Below, piece after piece: positions 13,669 through 22,640 of a stretch of 64,000 bases of DNA. Below the pieces are notes generated by a model that did not search any database, was not told where the DNA came from, and worked only from the letters and a program-made list of their open reading frames with translations. Every line of letters begins with the position of its first letter. The stretch's first letter is position 1. A program made the translations under genes and the position numbers. The stretch is from Stenotrophomonas panacihumi (GTDB taxonomy: Bacteria > Pseudomonadota > Gammaproteobacteria > Xanthomonadales > Xanthomonadaceae), in assembly GCF_001431645.1 (NCBI RefSeq), contig NZ_LLXU01000024.1, positions 1 through 64,000 on the forward strand, given 5' to 3'.

Positions 13669-14204
13669 TACTTCACTTCTTCCGCGGGAGGTTGGTCGGC
13701 GCCGGGGCCGAGCGGGCGTTGCATCTGCACCGTGTCCAGCCAGCGGCCGTGCTTGCGGCCCAGGCCCTTGAAGATGCCGACCAGGTGGAAACCGAAGCGC
13801 TCGTGCAGCTTGATCGAGGCGGTGTTGGTGGGCTCGCCGATCACCGCCACCATCTGCCGGTAGCCGCGCGCCACGCAGGCGTCGATCAGGCCCTGCATCA
13901 GCGCGCTGCCGACGCCGCGGCCCTGGCAGCCGTAGTCGACGTAGACCGAGTTCTCCACGGTCCACTGGTAGGCGACGCGGGTGCGGTAGGTGTTGGCGTA
14001 GGCGTAGCCGACGACCTTTCCGTCGAGTTCGGCCACGAGGTAGGGAAAGCCGCGGCCCTTGATGTCGTCCATGCGGCGGTGCATTTCCGCCTCGTCGGGC
14101 ACCTCGTACTCGTAGGTGTTGACGTAGTCGGTGACCTCGACCGCGTAGATCGCGGTGATGGCCGGGATGTCCGAGGCCAGGGCCTCACGCAGTTGCACGG
14201 TCAC
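13668..14204 (-). CDS. GNAT family N-acetyltransferase (phosphinothricin acetyltransferase-like)
   Basis: A 178-residue acetyl-CoA-dependent acetyltransferase. The N-terminus (LREALASDIPAITAIYAVEV) and the acetyl-CoA loop (CQGRGVGSALMQGLIDAC) are those of the Pat/YwnH subgroup, which acts on small amines or amino acids such as phosphinothricin or methionine sulfone. The end motif (KLHERFGFHLVGIFKGLGRK) is also typical. GTG at 14204 is chosen because GAGGGAAG lies at the right distance; a longer reading would run into the upstream aguB gene. Position between aguB and the traB-like gene suggests co-transcription, and a polyamine-related substrate is possible but unproven. Confidence 0.85.
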   Translation of the reverse strand: MTVQLREALASDIPAITAIYAVEVTDYVNTYEYEVPDEAEMHRRMDDIKGRGFPYLVAELDGKVVGYAYANTYRTRVAYQWTVENSVYVDYGCQGRGVGSALMQGLIDACVARGYRQMVAVIGEPTNTASIKLHERFGFHLVGIFKGLGRKHGRWLDTVQMQRPLGPGADQPPAEEVK

Positions 14205-14229
14205 GGGCGCGGCTTCCCTCGGGTCCGGG

Positions 14230-15114
14230 TCAGTCGATGTAGCGCTTGAGCAGGTCGCCATAGGCGTCGATGCGGCGGTCGCGCAGGAACGGCCAGATGC
14301 GGCGCACGTGCTCGCTGCGCTGCAGGTCGATCTCGCAGGTCAGCACGGTGGCCTCGGTCCCGGCTTCGGCGATGAACTCGCCCTGCGGGCCGAGCACGTG
14401 GCTGTTGCCCCAGAACTGGATGCCGGAGGCGCCCAGCGGCGAGGGCTCGTGGCCGACGCGGTTGCACGAGAGCACCGGCAGGCCGTTGGCCACGGCGTGG
14501 CCGCGATGGCTCAGCACCCAGGCGTCGCGCTGGCGGTTCTTCTCGTCCTGCGCGTCTTCCGGGTCCCAGCCGATCGCGGTCGGGTAGAGCAGCAGCTCCG
14601 CGCCGGCCAGCGCCATCAGGCGCGCGGCTTCCGGATACCACTGGTCCCAGCACACCAGCACGCCGAGGCGGCCGACCGAGGTGTCGATCGGCTTGAAGCC
14701 GATGTCGCCCGGGGTGAAGTAAAACTTCTCGTAGAAGCCCGGGTCGTCCGGGATGTGCATCTTGCGATACTTGCCCAGCAGCGTGCCGTCCTTCTCCAGC
14801 ACCACGGCGGTGTTGTGGTACAGGCCGGCGGCGCGGCGCTCGAACAGCGAACCGACGATCACCACGCCGTGCTGCTTGGCCAGCGCGCCGAGGCGCTCGG
14901 TGCTGGGGCCGGGGATCGATTCGGCCAGGTCGAATTCGCCCACCGACTCGTGCTGGCAGAAGTAGGGGCCGTTATGCAGTTCCTGCAGCAGGACCAGTTT
15001 GGCGCCCTGCGCGGCGGCCTCGGCCACGCGCGCCTCGATCACGGCCAGGTTGGCCTGCGCATCGCCATGGTTGCGCTCCTGGATGAGCGCGACGGGAAGG
15101 GTGTGACGGGTCAT
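14230..15114 (-). CDS. aguB: N-carbamoylputrescine amidase
   Basis: A 294-residue nitrilase-superfamily enzyme that hydrolyses N-carbamoylputrescine to putrescine, CO2 and ammonia. The Glu-Lys-Cys triad is recognisable: Glu in LVLLQELHNGPYF, Lys in GKYRKMHIPDDPGF, and Cys in VLVCWDQWYPEAARL. The substrate-loop sequence FYFTPGDIGFKPIDT and the C-terminal RRIWPFLRDRRIDAYGDL are characteristic of AguB. The gene follows aguA by 72 bp on the same strand, so the two-step agmatine-to-putrescine route is complete. Cytoplasmic; no signal peptide. Confidence 0.95.
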   Translation of the reverse strand: MTRHTLPVALIQERNHGDAQANLAVIEARVAEAAAQGAKLVLLQELHNGPYFCQHESVGEFDLAESIPGPSTERLGALAKQHGVVIVGSLFERRAAGLYHNTAVVLEKDGTLLGKYRKMHIPDDPGFYEKFYFTPGDIGFKPIDTSVGRLGVLVCWDQWYPEAARLMALAGAELLLYPTAIGWDPEDAQDEKNRQRDAWVLSHRGHAVANGLPVLSCNRVGHEPSPLGASGIQFWGNSHVLGPQGEFIAEAGTEATVLTCEIDLQRSEHVRRIWPFLRDRRIDAYGDLLKRYID

Positions 15115-15186
15115 GGGATCGATCCGCTGGGGGGCGCACAGGGTAGCGCGCCGGGAGCGAGGCCGGCCGCGACGCGGCCGGGCGGT

Positions 15187-16224
15187 TCAGTCGGCCTGCA
15201 GGCCGGCGGGCAACTGCATGGTGATGCAGTGCAGGCTGCCGTTCTGCCAGATCAGCGCACGGCACGGCACCGGCACGATCTCGCGGTCGGGGAAGGCCTC
15301 GGCCAGCACGGCCTGGGCCTTCGCGTCGGCCGCATCGCCGTAGGCCGGCATCAGCACCGCGCCGTTGACGATGAGGAAATTGGCGTAGGAGGCGGCCAGG
15401 CGGCGGCCTTCGTCGAGGATCGGCTCGGCCCACGGCAGCGGGAACAGCCGGTACGGCTGGCCGTTGGCCTGGCGCAGCGCGGCGATTTCGGCGCCCATCG
15501 CCTGCAGTTCGGCGTAGTGCGAGTCGGTCGGGTCGTCGCAGGACTGGAACACGATGGCATCCGGGCCGGCGAAGCGGGCCAGGGTGTCGACATGGGCGTC
15601 GGTGTCGTCGCCTTCCAGGTAGCCGTGGTCCAGCCACAGCACGCGGTCCTGGGCCAGCCAGGTGGCCAGGTCGGTGGTGAGCGATTCGCGCGAGCGCTGC
15701 GGATGGCGCTCGTGCAGGCACTGCCAGGTGGTCAGCAGGGTGCCGGCGCCGTCGGTGTCGATGGCGCCGCCTTCCAGCGCGAAATCGATGCTCTGGACCT
15801 CGGCGTCATGGAACAGGCCGGCATCGTGCAGCACGCCGACCAGTTGGTCGTCACGGCTGGCCTCGAACTTGCCGCCCCAGCCGGTGAAGCGGAAATCCAG
15901 CAGGCGGAAGCCGCCATCGGCGCGGCGCAACGTGATCGGGCCGGAGTCGCGCAGCCAGGTGTCGTCGTATTCGGCGGCGACGAAGCGAACCTGGTCCATG
16001 TCGATGCGCGCCGAGCGCAGGCGGGCTTCGGCGTAGGTCTGCAGGTCTTCGTCGGCCACGCAGATCACCGCGCGTTCGAAGCGGGTGATCGCCGCGACCA
16101 GCGCGATGTAGGTCTCCTCCACTTCCCCCAGGCGCTGCGCCCAGTCGGTCTCGGCGTGGGGCCATGCGATCAGCACGGCGGACTGGCCTTCCCATTCGGC
16201 CGGGAAGCGGAGTTGTTCGGTCAT
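15187..16224 (-). CDS. aguA: Agmatine deiminase
   Basis: A 345-residue member of the guanidino-group modifying (peptidylarginine deiminase-like) superfamily that converts agmatine to N-carbamoylputrescine and ammonia. Visible motifs are FPAEWEGQSAVLIAWPHAETDW at the N-terminus (given here in outline), the substrate loops DTWLRDSGPITL and ALEGGAIDTDG, the His region LDHGYLEGDDTDAHVD, and the nucleophile Cys333 in SLHCITMQLP close to the C-terminus. ATG 16224 is the natural start; the frame remains open upstream but without homology. Its partner aguB lies directly downstream. Confidence 0.95.
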   Translation of the reverse strand: MTEQLRFPAEWEGQSAVLIAWPHAETDWAQRLGEVEETYIALVAAITRFERAVICVADEDLQTYAEARLRSARIDMDQVRFVAAEYDDTWLRDSGPITLRRADGGFRLLDFRFTGWGGKFEASRDDQLVGVLHDAGLFHDAEVQSIDFALEGGAIDTDGAGTLLTTWQCLHERHPQRSRESLTTDLATWLAQDRVLWLDHGYLEGDDTDAHVDTLARFAGPDAIVFQSCDDPTDSHYAELQAMGAEIAALRQANGQPYRLFPLPWAEPILDEGRRLAASYANFLIVNGAVLMPAYGDAADAKAQAVLAEAFPDREIVPVPCRALIWQNGSLHCITMQLPAGLQAD

Positions 16225-16288
16225 CGCGGGGTCTGGCTCTGTGGTGCGTCGCCCCCGGCGCGGTGCCGGGAGCGGGGTGGGGCGGGAA

Positions 16289-16615
16289 TCAGCGGATCGG
16301 CGGCTTCGGGCCGATCTCGTCGGCACCGGCCTGGTTGGCGACCACGTCGATCACCTTCTGCTTTTCGAAGTAGACGGTGAAAGCCGGGTACACCCAGCGG
16401 TTGATGGTCGGCCACTGGCGCTTCTGGCCGCCGCGCGGGTCGAGCTTCTGCTGCGGGGCGCCGTACTGCGATTCGACCTGGGCCATCGACTGGCCGCGCA
16501 CCGGCATGGCGACGGCGGGTTTTTCGTTGGCGCGGTCGACCAGCAGGGTCTCGGCACAGGCGCTGCCGGCGACGAGCACGGCGAGCAGGGGCAACACGGA
16601 AAGGCGGGTCTTCAT
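16289..16615 (-). CDS. Small exported protein of unknown function
   Basis: A 108-residue protein with a clear signal peptide (MKTRLSVLPLLAVLVAGSACA, cleavage likely after residue 21, possibly a lipoprotein-like Cys at 20). The mature part contains MAQVESQYGAPQQKLDPRGG, reminiscent of the short 'ESxYGxPxxxxxxVG' motif of small periplasmic proteins common in Xanthomonadaceae, followed by NRWVYPAFTVYFEKQKVID. It is expected in the periplasm. It lies 64 bp upstream of aguA on the same strand and could be the first gene of that unit. No function can be assigned. Confidence 0.75.
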   Translation of the reverse strand: MKTRLSVLPLLAVLVAGSACAETLLVDRANEKPAVAMPVRGQSMAQVESQYGAPQQKLDPRGGQKRQWPTINRWVYPAFTVYFEKQKVIDVVANQAGADEIGPKPPIR

Positions 16616-16702
16616 TCGACTACTCCCCAGCGGACGAAAGAAATGGGCGGGATGCGGGATGCGATTACAGCAGACACCCCATGATGACAGCAAAGCAGAA
16701 AC

Positions 16703-16725
16703 AAAAAACCGCCCGAAGGCGGCTT
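16703..16725 (-). terminator. Rho-independent terminator of rpmJ
   Basis: On the minus strand a short GCCGCC-TTCG-GGCGG stem with a stable UUCG-type loop is followed by TTTTTTGT. It lies about 45 bp downstream of the rpmJ stop. Confidence 0.85.
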
Positions 16726-16767
16726 TCTGATGCGCGGGCCACGCACGAAGGCGGGCCGGCCGCCGGC

Positions 16768-16893
16768 TTAGCGCTGGCGAGCCTTGAAACGCGGGTTGGA
16801 CTTGCAGATCACGAAGACCTTGCCGCGGCGGCGGACCACCTTGCAGTCGCGGTGACGGTTCTTCGCCGACTTCAGGGAGGACAGGACTTTCAT
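16768..16893 (-). CDS. rpmJ: 50S ribosomal protein L36 (alternative type)
   Basis: A 41-residue ribosomal protein, starting [16 protein letters not shown] and ending NPRFKARQR. It has only two Cys (17 and 30) and not the four zinc ligands of the classical 37-38 residue L36, so it is the zinc-independent form (YkgO type) that stands alone and outside the ribosomal protein operons in Xanthomonadaceae. A GAGGTG ribosome site precedes the ATG. It is flanked by its own promoter and terminator and so is a monocistronic unit. Confidence 0.95.
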   Translation of the reverse strand: MKVLSSLKSAKNRHRDCKVVRRRGKVFVICKSNPRFKARQR

Positions 16894-16977
16894 GGCACAC
16901 CTCGGCGTAAACGTGGAATTCGGGAAGGGGCGCGCCGTTTCCACTAAGCGGCGTGCCCACGGGTCAGTAAGCCGCGC

Positions 16978-17007
16978 ATTCTATCCTGCTTTTCCCCGGC
17001 CTTTCAA
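16978..17007 (-). promoter_or_regulatory. Probable sigma-70 promoter of rpmJ
   Basis: Reading the minus strand, TTGAAA (17007-17002) and TAGAAT (16983-16978) are separated by 18 bp, a near-consensus sigma-70 promoter. It would start transcription about 75 nt before the rpmJ ATG. On the opposite strand, TACAAT at 17039-17044 may be the -10 of cmk, but no matching -35 is evident. Confidence 0.6.
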
Positions 17008-17072
17008 CTGCTTGCATCCGCGAGGGGCGGCGGGCGCATACAATGCCGGATTCCCCGTGCCCTGGAAGCTGA

Positions 17073-17747
17073 ATGACCGACCTGTCGCCCGTCCTGACCA
17101 TCGATGGCCCCTCCGGCGCCGGCAAGGGGACGGTAAGCCGTATCGTCGCCGCCCGCCTGGGTTGGCACTACCTGGATTCCGGCGCCCTGTACCGCGCGGT
17201 GGGCGTGGCCGCCAGCTGGGCCGACATTGACGTCTCCGACGCCGCGGCGCTGGTCCGCTGCACCTTCGATACCCACGTGGAGTTCATCGAGCAGGGGCCG
17301 GCCGGCCTGCGGGTGATCCTCAACGGGGTGGACGCCACCGACGAGCTGCGCCTGGAGACCGCCGGCGCCCTGGCCTCGGCGATTGCCGCCATCCCGGAGG
17401 TGCGTTCGGCCCTGAAGGAGCGCCAGCGCTCGTTCCGTCGCGCCCCGGGGCTGGTGGCCGACGGCCGCGACATGGGGACGGTGATCTTCCCGGACGCCGC
17501 CCACAAGGTGTTCCTGACGGCCAGCGCCGAGGAGCGCGCGGACAGGCGCCATAAGCAGTTGATGGAAAAGGGTGTTTCGGTTATATTCGATGACCTGCTG
17601 CGCGAGATCATGGCCCGGGACGCCCGGGATGCCCAGCGCACCGTGGCGCCCTTGCGGCCGGCCGAAGACGCCGTGCTCATCGACACCACGGGCATCGGCA
17701 TCGAGGAAGTCGTCGAGCGCGTGATCAAGCTGGCAGGCGCCGCCTGA
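17073..17747 (+). CDS. cmk: Cytidylate kinase
   Basis: A 224-residue nucleotide kinase that phosphorylates CMP and dCMP. The P-loop is [14 protein letters not shown] near the N-terminus. The CMP-specific insert and the motifs [10 protein letters not shown] and [15 protein letters not shown], and the lid region [13 protein letters not shown], are all present. It lies immediately upstream of rpsA, the standard gammaproteobacterial cmk-rpsA-ihfB order. A 200-bp leader separates it from rpsA. Confidence 0.98.
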   Translation: MTDLSPVLTIDGPSGAGKGTVSRIVAARLGWHYLDSGALYRAVGVAASWADIDVSDAAALVRCTFDTHVEFIEQGPAGLRVILNGVDATDELRLETAGALASAIAAIPEVRSALKERQRSFRRAPGLVADGRDMGTVIFPDAAHKVFLTASAEERADRRHKQLMEKGVSVIFDDLLREIMARDARDAQRTVAPLRPAEDAVLIDTTGIGIEEVVERVIKLAGAA

Positions 17748-17948
17748 GGCAGGTGGCGGGCAGTGGATGTCCTTCGCGGCATTGCAATGCGTTGTTTCAA
17801 ATCGTCGTAAGCAACAGGCTCCGTCGCGCAAGGTGCGCGACGGTATTTCCACTTCACACCCGACCTGCTTTCCCGGGGTCGACTAACTGGGTGGGCAGTG
17901 CAACCGCTGAGCGGCTGGCTGTCCGTGTGTTCAACTGAGTAATTTCAA
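17748..17948 (+). promoter_or_regulatory. rpsA leader with stem-loops and no canonical Shine-Dalgarno
   Basis: The 201-bp gap contains a perfect 9-bp hairpin (ccgtcgcgc / gcgcgacgg, 17821-17843, 5-nt loop) and further GC-rich imperfect inverted repeats (caaccgctgagcggctgg). The bases just before the rpsA ATG read ctgagtaatttcaa and lack a clear GGAG-type site. In Escherichia coli the rpsA initiation region also lacks a good Shine-Dalgarno, folds into hairpins and is the target of S1 autogenous control. The same mode of regulation is inferred here. Confidence 0.5.
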
Positions 17949-19628
17949 ATGACCGAATCTTTTGCCGAACTGTTCGAAGCCAGCCAAGCCAACCTGGCCA
18001 AGCTGAAGCCGGGCGCCATCGTCACCGGTACCGTCGTGGAAGTCCGCGGCGACGTGGTGGTGATCAACGCCGGCCTGAAGTCCGAAGGCATTGTGCCGAT
18101 CGAGCAGTTCCGTAACGACGCTGGCGAGATCGATGTGGGCGTGGGCGACCAGGTCAAGGTCGCGCTGGACTCCATCGAAAACGGCTTCGGCGAAACCGTC
18201 CTGTCGCGCGAGAAGGCCAAGCGCGCGATGGTGTGGGACGAGCTGGAAGAAGCGTTGGAGAAGAACGAGACCATCACCGGCCGCATCAGCGGCAAGGTCA
18301 AGGGTGGTTTCACCGTGGACATCAAGGATGTCCGCGCGTTCCTGCCCGGTTCGCTGGTGGATGTGCGCCCGGTGCGCGACCCGGCCTACCTGGAAGGCAA
18401 GGAGCTTGAGTTCAAGCTCATCAAGCTGGACCGCAAGCGCAACAACGTCGTGGTTTCGCGCCGCGCTGTCGTCGAGAGCGAGCACTCGGAAGAGCGCGAG
18501 CAGCTGATGGACAAGCTGCAGGAAGGCGCGATCCTGAAGGGTGTCGTCAAGAACCTGACCGATTACGGCGCGTTCGTGGACCTGGGCGGCATCGACGGCC
18601 TGCTGCACATCACCGACATGGCCTGGAAGCGCGTGCGCCATCCGTCCGAAGTCGTGAACGTCGGCGACGAGCTGGACGTGCGCGTGCTGAAGTTCGACCG
18701 TGAGCGCAACCGCGTCTCGCTGGGCCTGAAGCAGCTGGGCGAGGATCCGTGGGACAACATCGCCCGTCGTTACCCGGCCAACAGCCGCGTGTACGGCAAG
18801 GTCTCCAACGTCACCGATTACGGCGCGTTCGTCGAGATCGAGCCGGGCGTCGAAGGCCTGGTGCACGTCTCGGAGATGGACTGGACCAACAAGAACGTCA
18901 ACCCGTCCAAGGTCGTGCAGGTCGGTGACGAAGTCGAAGTGATGGTGCTGGACGTCGATGAAGAGCGTCGCCGCATCTCGCTGGGCATGAAGCAGGTTGC
19001 CGCCAATCCGTGGGAGACCTTCGCGGCCATCCACAAGAAGGGCGACAAGGTGTCGGGCCAGATCAAGTCGATCACCGACTTCGGCATCTTCATCGGCCTG
19101 GACGGCGGCATCGACGGCCTGGTCCACCTGTCGGACATCAGCTGGAACACCACCGGCGAAGACGTCGTTCGCAACTTCAAGAAGGGCGACACCCTGGACG
19201 CCGTCGTCCTGGCGGTCGATCCGGAGCGCGAGCGCATCAGCCTGGGCGTGAAGCAGCTGGAGCAGGATCCGTTCGGCCAGTACATGGCGTCGCATCCGAA
19301 GGGTTCGAAGGTCGAAGGCACGGTGAAGGAAGTGGACGCCAAGGGCGCCACCATCGAACTGGCCGACGGCATCGAGGGCTACGTCTCGGCGCGCGACATC
19401 GCCAACGAGCGCGTGGACGACGCCACCCAGCACCTGAAGGTCGGCGACAAGGTCGAAGCCAAGTTCGTGGGCATGGACCGCAAGGGCCGCACCCTGCAGC
19501 TGTCGATCAAGGCGAAGGACGATGCCGAAATGCGCGAAGTGCTGGAGGAATACCAGTCCGCGTCGGGCGGCACGACCCAGCTGGGTGCGCTGCTGCGCGC
19601 GCAGCTGAACGGCAACAAGTCCGAGTAA
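17949..19628 (+). CDS. rpsA: 30S ribosomal protein S1
   Basis: A 559-residue protein with six S1 RNA-binding repeats, each ending in a motif of the type GDxVxVxVLxxDxERxRISLGxKQ. The first two repeats (about 20-190) bind the ribosome; repeats 3-6 bind mRNA. This is the usual length for gammaproteobacterial S1. Translation starts at ATG 17949 after an unusual leader. A GC-rich hairpin follows the stop. Confidence 0.98.
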   Translation: MTESFAELFEASQANLAKLKPGAIVTGTVVEVRGDVVVINAGLKSEGIVPIEQFRNDAGEIDVGVGDQVKVALDSIENGFGETVLSREKAKRAMVWDELEEALEKNETITGRISGKVKGGFTVDIKDVRAFLPGSLVDVRPVRDPAYLEGKELEFKLIKLDRKRNNVVVSRRAVVESEHSEEREQLMDKLQEGAILKGVVKNLTDYGAFVDLGGIDGLLHITDMAWKRVRHPSEVVNVGDELDVRVLKFDRERNRVSLGLKQLGEDPWDNIARRYPANSRVYGKVSNVTDYGAFVEIEPGVEGLVHVSEMDWTNKNVNPSKVVQVGDEVEVMVLDVDEERRRISLGMKQVAANPWETFAAIHKKGDKVSGQIKSITDFGIFIGLDGGIDGLVHLSDISWNTTGEDVVRNFKKGDTLDAVVLAVDPERERISLGVKQLEQDPFGQYMASHPKGSKVEGTVKEVDAKGATIELADGIEGYVSARDIANERVDDATQHLKVGDKVEAKFVGMDRKGRTLQLSIKAKDDAEMREVLEEYQSASGGTTQLGALLRAQLNGNKSE

Positions 19629-19662
19629 TGGGTTGAAGGGGCGCAAGCCCTGTGTAGTAAGC

Positions 19663-19692
19663 GATCGGCCCGGACGCATGTCCGGGCCGATC
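19663..19692 (+). terminator. Hairpin after rpsA
   Basis: Perfect 12-bp inverted repeat (gatcggcccgga / tccgggccgatc) with a 6-nt loop, 35 bp after the rpsA stop. No T-run follows, so it may terminate only partly or protect the mRNA end, leaving some readthrough into ihfB. Confidence 0.6.
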
Positions 19693-19726
19693 ACATGATG
19701 CGATCCCGTCCCCGCGCACGCTGCCC

Positions 19727-20038
19727 ATGACCAAGTCGGAACTGATCGAAATCCTGGCGCGCCGTCAGGGCCACCTGAAAGCGGACGACGTCGACCTCGC
19801 GGTCAAGTCGCTGCTGGAAATGATGGGCGAGTCGCTCTCGCAGGGCGACCGCATCGAGATCCGGGGCTTCGGCAGTTTTTCGCTGCATTACCGTCCGCCG
19901 CGCCTGGGTCGCAACCCGAAGACGGGCGAGTCGGTCGCGCTGCCCGGCAAGCATGTGCCGCACTTCAAGCCCGGCAAGGAACTGCGCGAGCGCGTCAGTT
20001 CGGTGGTGCCGGTCGACATGGCCGATACGGCCGAGTGA
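19727..20038 (+). CDS. ihfB: Integration host factor subunit beta
   Basis: A 103-residue DNA-bending protein. The N-terminus ([14 protein letters not shown]) and the DNA-binding arm region ([25 protein letters not shown]) match IHF-beta, and the [11 protein letters not shown] loop contains the intercalating proline. The C-terminal extension of about 10 residues is normal in Xanthomonadales. It follows rpsA as in most gammaproteobacteria. It would pair with IhfA, encoded elsewhere. Confidence 0.97.
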   Translation: MTKSELIEILARRQGHLKADDVDLAVKSLLEMMGESLSQGDRIEIRGFGSFSLHYRPPRLGRNPKTGESVALPGKHVPHFKPGKELRERVSSVVPVDMADTAE

Positions 20039-20074
20039 CGGTTAAGCTAGGCGCACCCTGACAGGAGTCGCGCC

Positions 20075-20368
20075 ATGAAAGTCTTCCAGTTGTTGTTGAT
20101 GCTGGCCTTCCTGCTGGTCGGCCTGATCATTGGTGCGCTCAACTCGCAGCCCATCCTGATCGACTTCGCCTTCTCCAGCATCGCCACGACCTCCGGCGTG
20201 GCCATCATCGTGTCCCTCCTGGCGGGCGTGCTGATTGGCGGCGCCCTGGTGCTGGCGGTGATGGTGCTTCCTCTCTATTCGAAACTGCGGCTGGCCAACA
20301 AGCAGGTCGCCGCCGCGCGTGTCGCCGCCCCTCCGGTGGTCGAGCCGCGCCCCATTGATGGAATTTGA
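20075..20368 (+). CDS. lapA: LPS assembly protein A domain protein (DUF1049)
   Basis: A 97-residue inner-membrane protein with two hydrophobic helices (about 5-22 and 41-67) and the LapA-family motif IGALNSQPILIDF between them. LapA is the small partner of LapB, which controls LpxC turnover and so lipopolysaccharide synthesis. AGGAG precedes the ATG, and lapB starts 6 bp after the stop. The tail (KLRLANKQVAAAR) is cytoplasmic. Confidence 0.92.
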   Translation: MKVFQLLLMLAFLLVGLIIGALNSQPILIDFAFSSIATTSGVAIIVSLLAGVLIGGALVLAVMVLPLYSKLRLANKQVAAARVAAPPVVEPRPIDGI

Positions 20369-20374
20369 CCGACG

Positions 20375-21553
20375 ATGGACTTCCTGACCGAGTGGTTCTG
20401 GTTTTTCCTGTTCCTGCCCTTGGCGGCGCTGGGCGGCTGGGTGATCGGCCGACGTGGCGGACAGCGCCACGGCGATACCCAGGTCAGCCGGTTGTCGAGC
20501 ACTTACTTCCGCGGCCTGAACTACCTGCTAAACGAGCAGCCGGACAAGGCGATCGAGCTGTTCCTGCACATCGCCGAGCTGGACAAGGAAACCTTCGAGA
20601 CCCAGGTCGCGCTGGGCCACCTGTTCCGCCGCCGTGGCGAGGTCGATCGCGCCATCCGCCTGCACCAGGGCCTGGTGCAGCGCAGTGACCTGACCGACCA
20701 GCAGCGCGTGCAGGCCCTGCTGGCACTGGGCGAGGACTACATGAAGTCCGGCCTGCTGGACCGCGCCGAAACGGTGTTCACCGAACTGGCGCAGATCGAC
20801 CAGCGCGCCCCGCAGGCGCTCAAGCACCTGATCGGCATCTACCAGGCCGAGCGCGACTGGGAAAAGGCCATCGACAACGCCACCCGCTACGAGCAGGTCA
20901 CCGGCGAGCCGATGGGCAAGCTGATCTCGCAGTTCGAGTGCGAACTGGCCGACCGCCATCGCGGCGCCGGCAAGCCGGACCTCGCCCTGGAAGCGGTCGC
21001 GCGTGCCTACCAGGCCGACGCCACGTCCGTGCGCGCGGGCATCCTGGAAGGCCGCATCGAGGTGGATCGCGGCAACGACGAGGCCGCCGTGCGCGCCTGG
21101 GAGCGCGCCGCGCGCCACGACCCGGATTACCTGCCGGAAATCATTCCGGCGCTGCTGGCGGCGTATCGCCGGGTCGGCGACATCGCCGGCGCGCGCAATT
21201 TCCTTTCGGAAATGACCGAGCACTATCGCGGCATCGCCCCGGTGCTGGCGCTCACCCAGCTGATGGAAGCGCAGGACGGCCCCGGCCCGGCGCGCACCTA
21301 CCTGGGCCGCCAGCTCAAGGACCGGCCGTCGGTGCGTGGCGAGGCGGCGCTGATCGACCTGACCCTGGCCGAAGGCAGCGACCCGCAGTCCACGCTGCAC
21401 GACCTCAAGCACATCACCGACCAGTTGCTGGTGCGCAACCCGAGCTATCGCTGCACGCGTTGCGGCTTCGGCGCCAAGACCCACCACTGGCAGTGCCCTA
21501 GCTGCAAGGAATGGGGCACGGTCAAACCGCTGCTGAATTACGCCGTCGTCTGA
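20375..21553 (+). CDS. lapB: LPS assembly protein B
   Basis: A 392-residue heat-shock-associated regulator of lipopolysaccharide synthesis (YciM). One N-terminal membrane anchor (WFWFFLFLPLAALGGWVIG) is followed by tetratricopeptide repeats (about 45-330; FRGLNYLLNEQPDKAIELF, HLFRRRGEVDRAIRLH) and a C-terminal rubredoxin-like metal site with CTRCGFGAKTHHWQCPSC. The length equals that of E. coli LapB (389). The protein recruits FtsH to LpxC. It is coupled to lapA and precedes polysaccharide genes. Confidence 0.97.
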   Translation: MDFLTEWFWFFLFLPLAALGGWVIGRRGGQRHGDTQVSRLSSTYFRGLNYLLNEQPDKAIELFLHIAELDKETFETQVALGHLFRRRGEVDRAIRLHQGLVQRSDLTDQQRVQALLALGEDYMKSGLLDRAETVFTELAQIDQRAPQALKHLIGIYQAERDWEKAIDNATRYEQVTGEPMGKLISQFECELADRHRGAGKPDLALEAVARAYQADATSVRAGILEGRIEVDRGNDEAAVRAWERAARHDPDYLPEIIPALLAAYRRVGDIAGARNFLSEMTEHYRGIAPVLALTQLMEAQDGPGPARTYLGRQLKDRPSVRGEAALIDLTLAEGSDPQSTLHDLKHITDQLLVRNPSYRCTRCGFGAKTHHWQCPSCKEWGTVKPLLNYAVV

Positions 21554-21660
21554 CCGGGCACGGTTCGATGGCCTCGCGCTACCTTTGTGCGTGGAGGGCA
21601 GGGGGGTGACGGGCGCGCCACGCGTGCCCGCTCGCGCGGGCCCGAAAGCATGAGGACTCG

Positions 21661-22629
21661 ATGATCGATCTGTGGGGCGGTTGCGCCATCGTGTGCGCCT
21701 TGTCCGCGCTGGGCACCTGGGCCGCGCGCGGCTATGCGCTGCGTCGCCAGTTGGTGGACCAGCCGGGCGAGCGGCGCAGCCACCAGGTCGCCACGCCGCG
21801 TGGCGGCGGCATGGCCATCGTGGGTGCCTTGCTGGTCGCCGTGGCATGGGCACTGTGGCAATGGCCGGTGCAGCGCTTGCCCATGGCAGGGGCTGCCGCC
21901 GGCTTCGCGCTCGTCGCGGGGATCGGCTGGTGGGATGACCATCGCCCGCTGTCGGCCCGTTGGCGCCTGCTGGTGCACCTGCTGGCCGCGGCCGGATGGA
22001 GCCTGCTCGTTTGGCATCTGGGTGGGCAGGTGTGGATGGGCGTGCTGGCAGGGCTGTTCGCGGTGGGCCTGGTCAACGTCTGGAACTTCATGGACGGCAT
22101 CAACGGGCTGGCCGTGACGCAGGCCATGCTGGCCGCGGTGGCCTATGCGTGGGTGCTGCCCGTCCCGCTGTCCTGGCTGGGCTGGGCATTGGCCGCGGCA
22201 TGCCTGGGTTTCCTGCCCTTCAACTTCCCGCGCGCACGCATCTTCCTCGGCGATGGCGGCAGTGGTGGCCTGGGGTTCGCGCTGGCCGTGCTGTTCGGGC
22301 TGGGGCTGGTGGCAGGACTCGGCCCCTGGTCGTTGTGGCTGCCGCTGGGCACCTTTCTCGTAGACGCAGGCTTCACGTTGGCTGCCCGCATGCTCTCCGG
22401 TCAGCGTTGGTGGGAGCCGCATGCGCAGCATGTCTACCAGCGGCTGGCACGTCGGTTCGGTCACGCCCCGGTCACGTTGGGGTATGCAGTTTTCAGCGGT
22501 ATCGCGATTGCCTTATTCTTCCGCCTGCAAGCACTGCAGCCGAGGTGGGAGGCTGTTGGATCGATCGTCTGGCTGGTTGTGGCATCGACGATCTGGCTCC
22601 TCCTGCGTAAAGGATTACGCGACCATTGA
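21661..22629 (+). CDS. Undecaprenyl-phosphate sugar-1-phosphate transferase (WecA/MraY family)
   Basis: A 322-residue polytopic membrane enzyme of glycosyltransferase family 4. Family motifs are LVDQPGERRSHQVATPRGGG, the Asp-rich GWWDDHRPLSARWRLL, VWNFMDGINGLAV, and FPRARIFLGDGGSGGLG; the last two carry the catalytic Asp residues. It transfers a sugar-1-phosphate from a UDP-sugar to undecaprenyl phosphate to begin O-antigen or another surface glycan. It is shorter than WecA (about 367) and resembles the WbcO/WbpL branch. The stop overlaps an alternative TTG start of the next gene. Confidence 0.9.
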   Translation: MIDLWGGCAIVCALSALGTWAARGYALRRQLVDQPGERRSHQVATPRGGGMAIVGALLVAVAWALWQWPVQRLPMAGAAAGFALVAGIGWWDDHRPLSARWRLLVHLLAAAGWSLLVWHLGGQVWMGVLAGLFAVGLVNVWNFMDGINGLAVTQAMLAAVAYAWVLPVPLSWLGWALAAACLGFLPFNFPRARIFLGDGGSGGLGFALAVLFGLGLVAGLGPWSLWLPLGTFLVDAGFTLAARMLSGQRWWEPHAQHVYQRLARRFGHAPVTLGYAVFSGIAIALFFRLQALQPRWEAVGSIVWLVVASTIWLLLRKGLRDH

Positions 22630-22640
22630 CGGATCGATAC

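Noticed and set aside
14155-16380. Plus-strand open frame of about 740 codons across aguB and aguA
   Set aside because: Antisense to two recognisable enzymes. No ribosome site, no domain.
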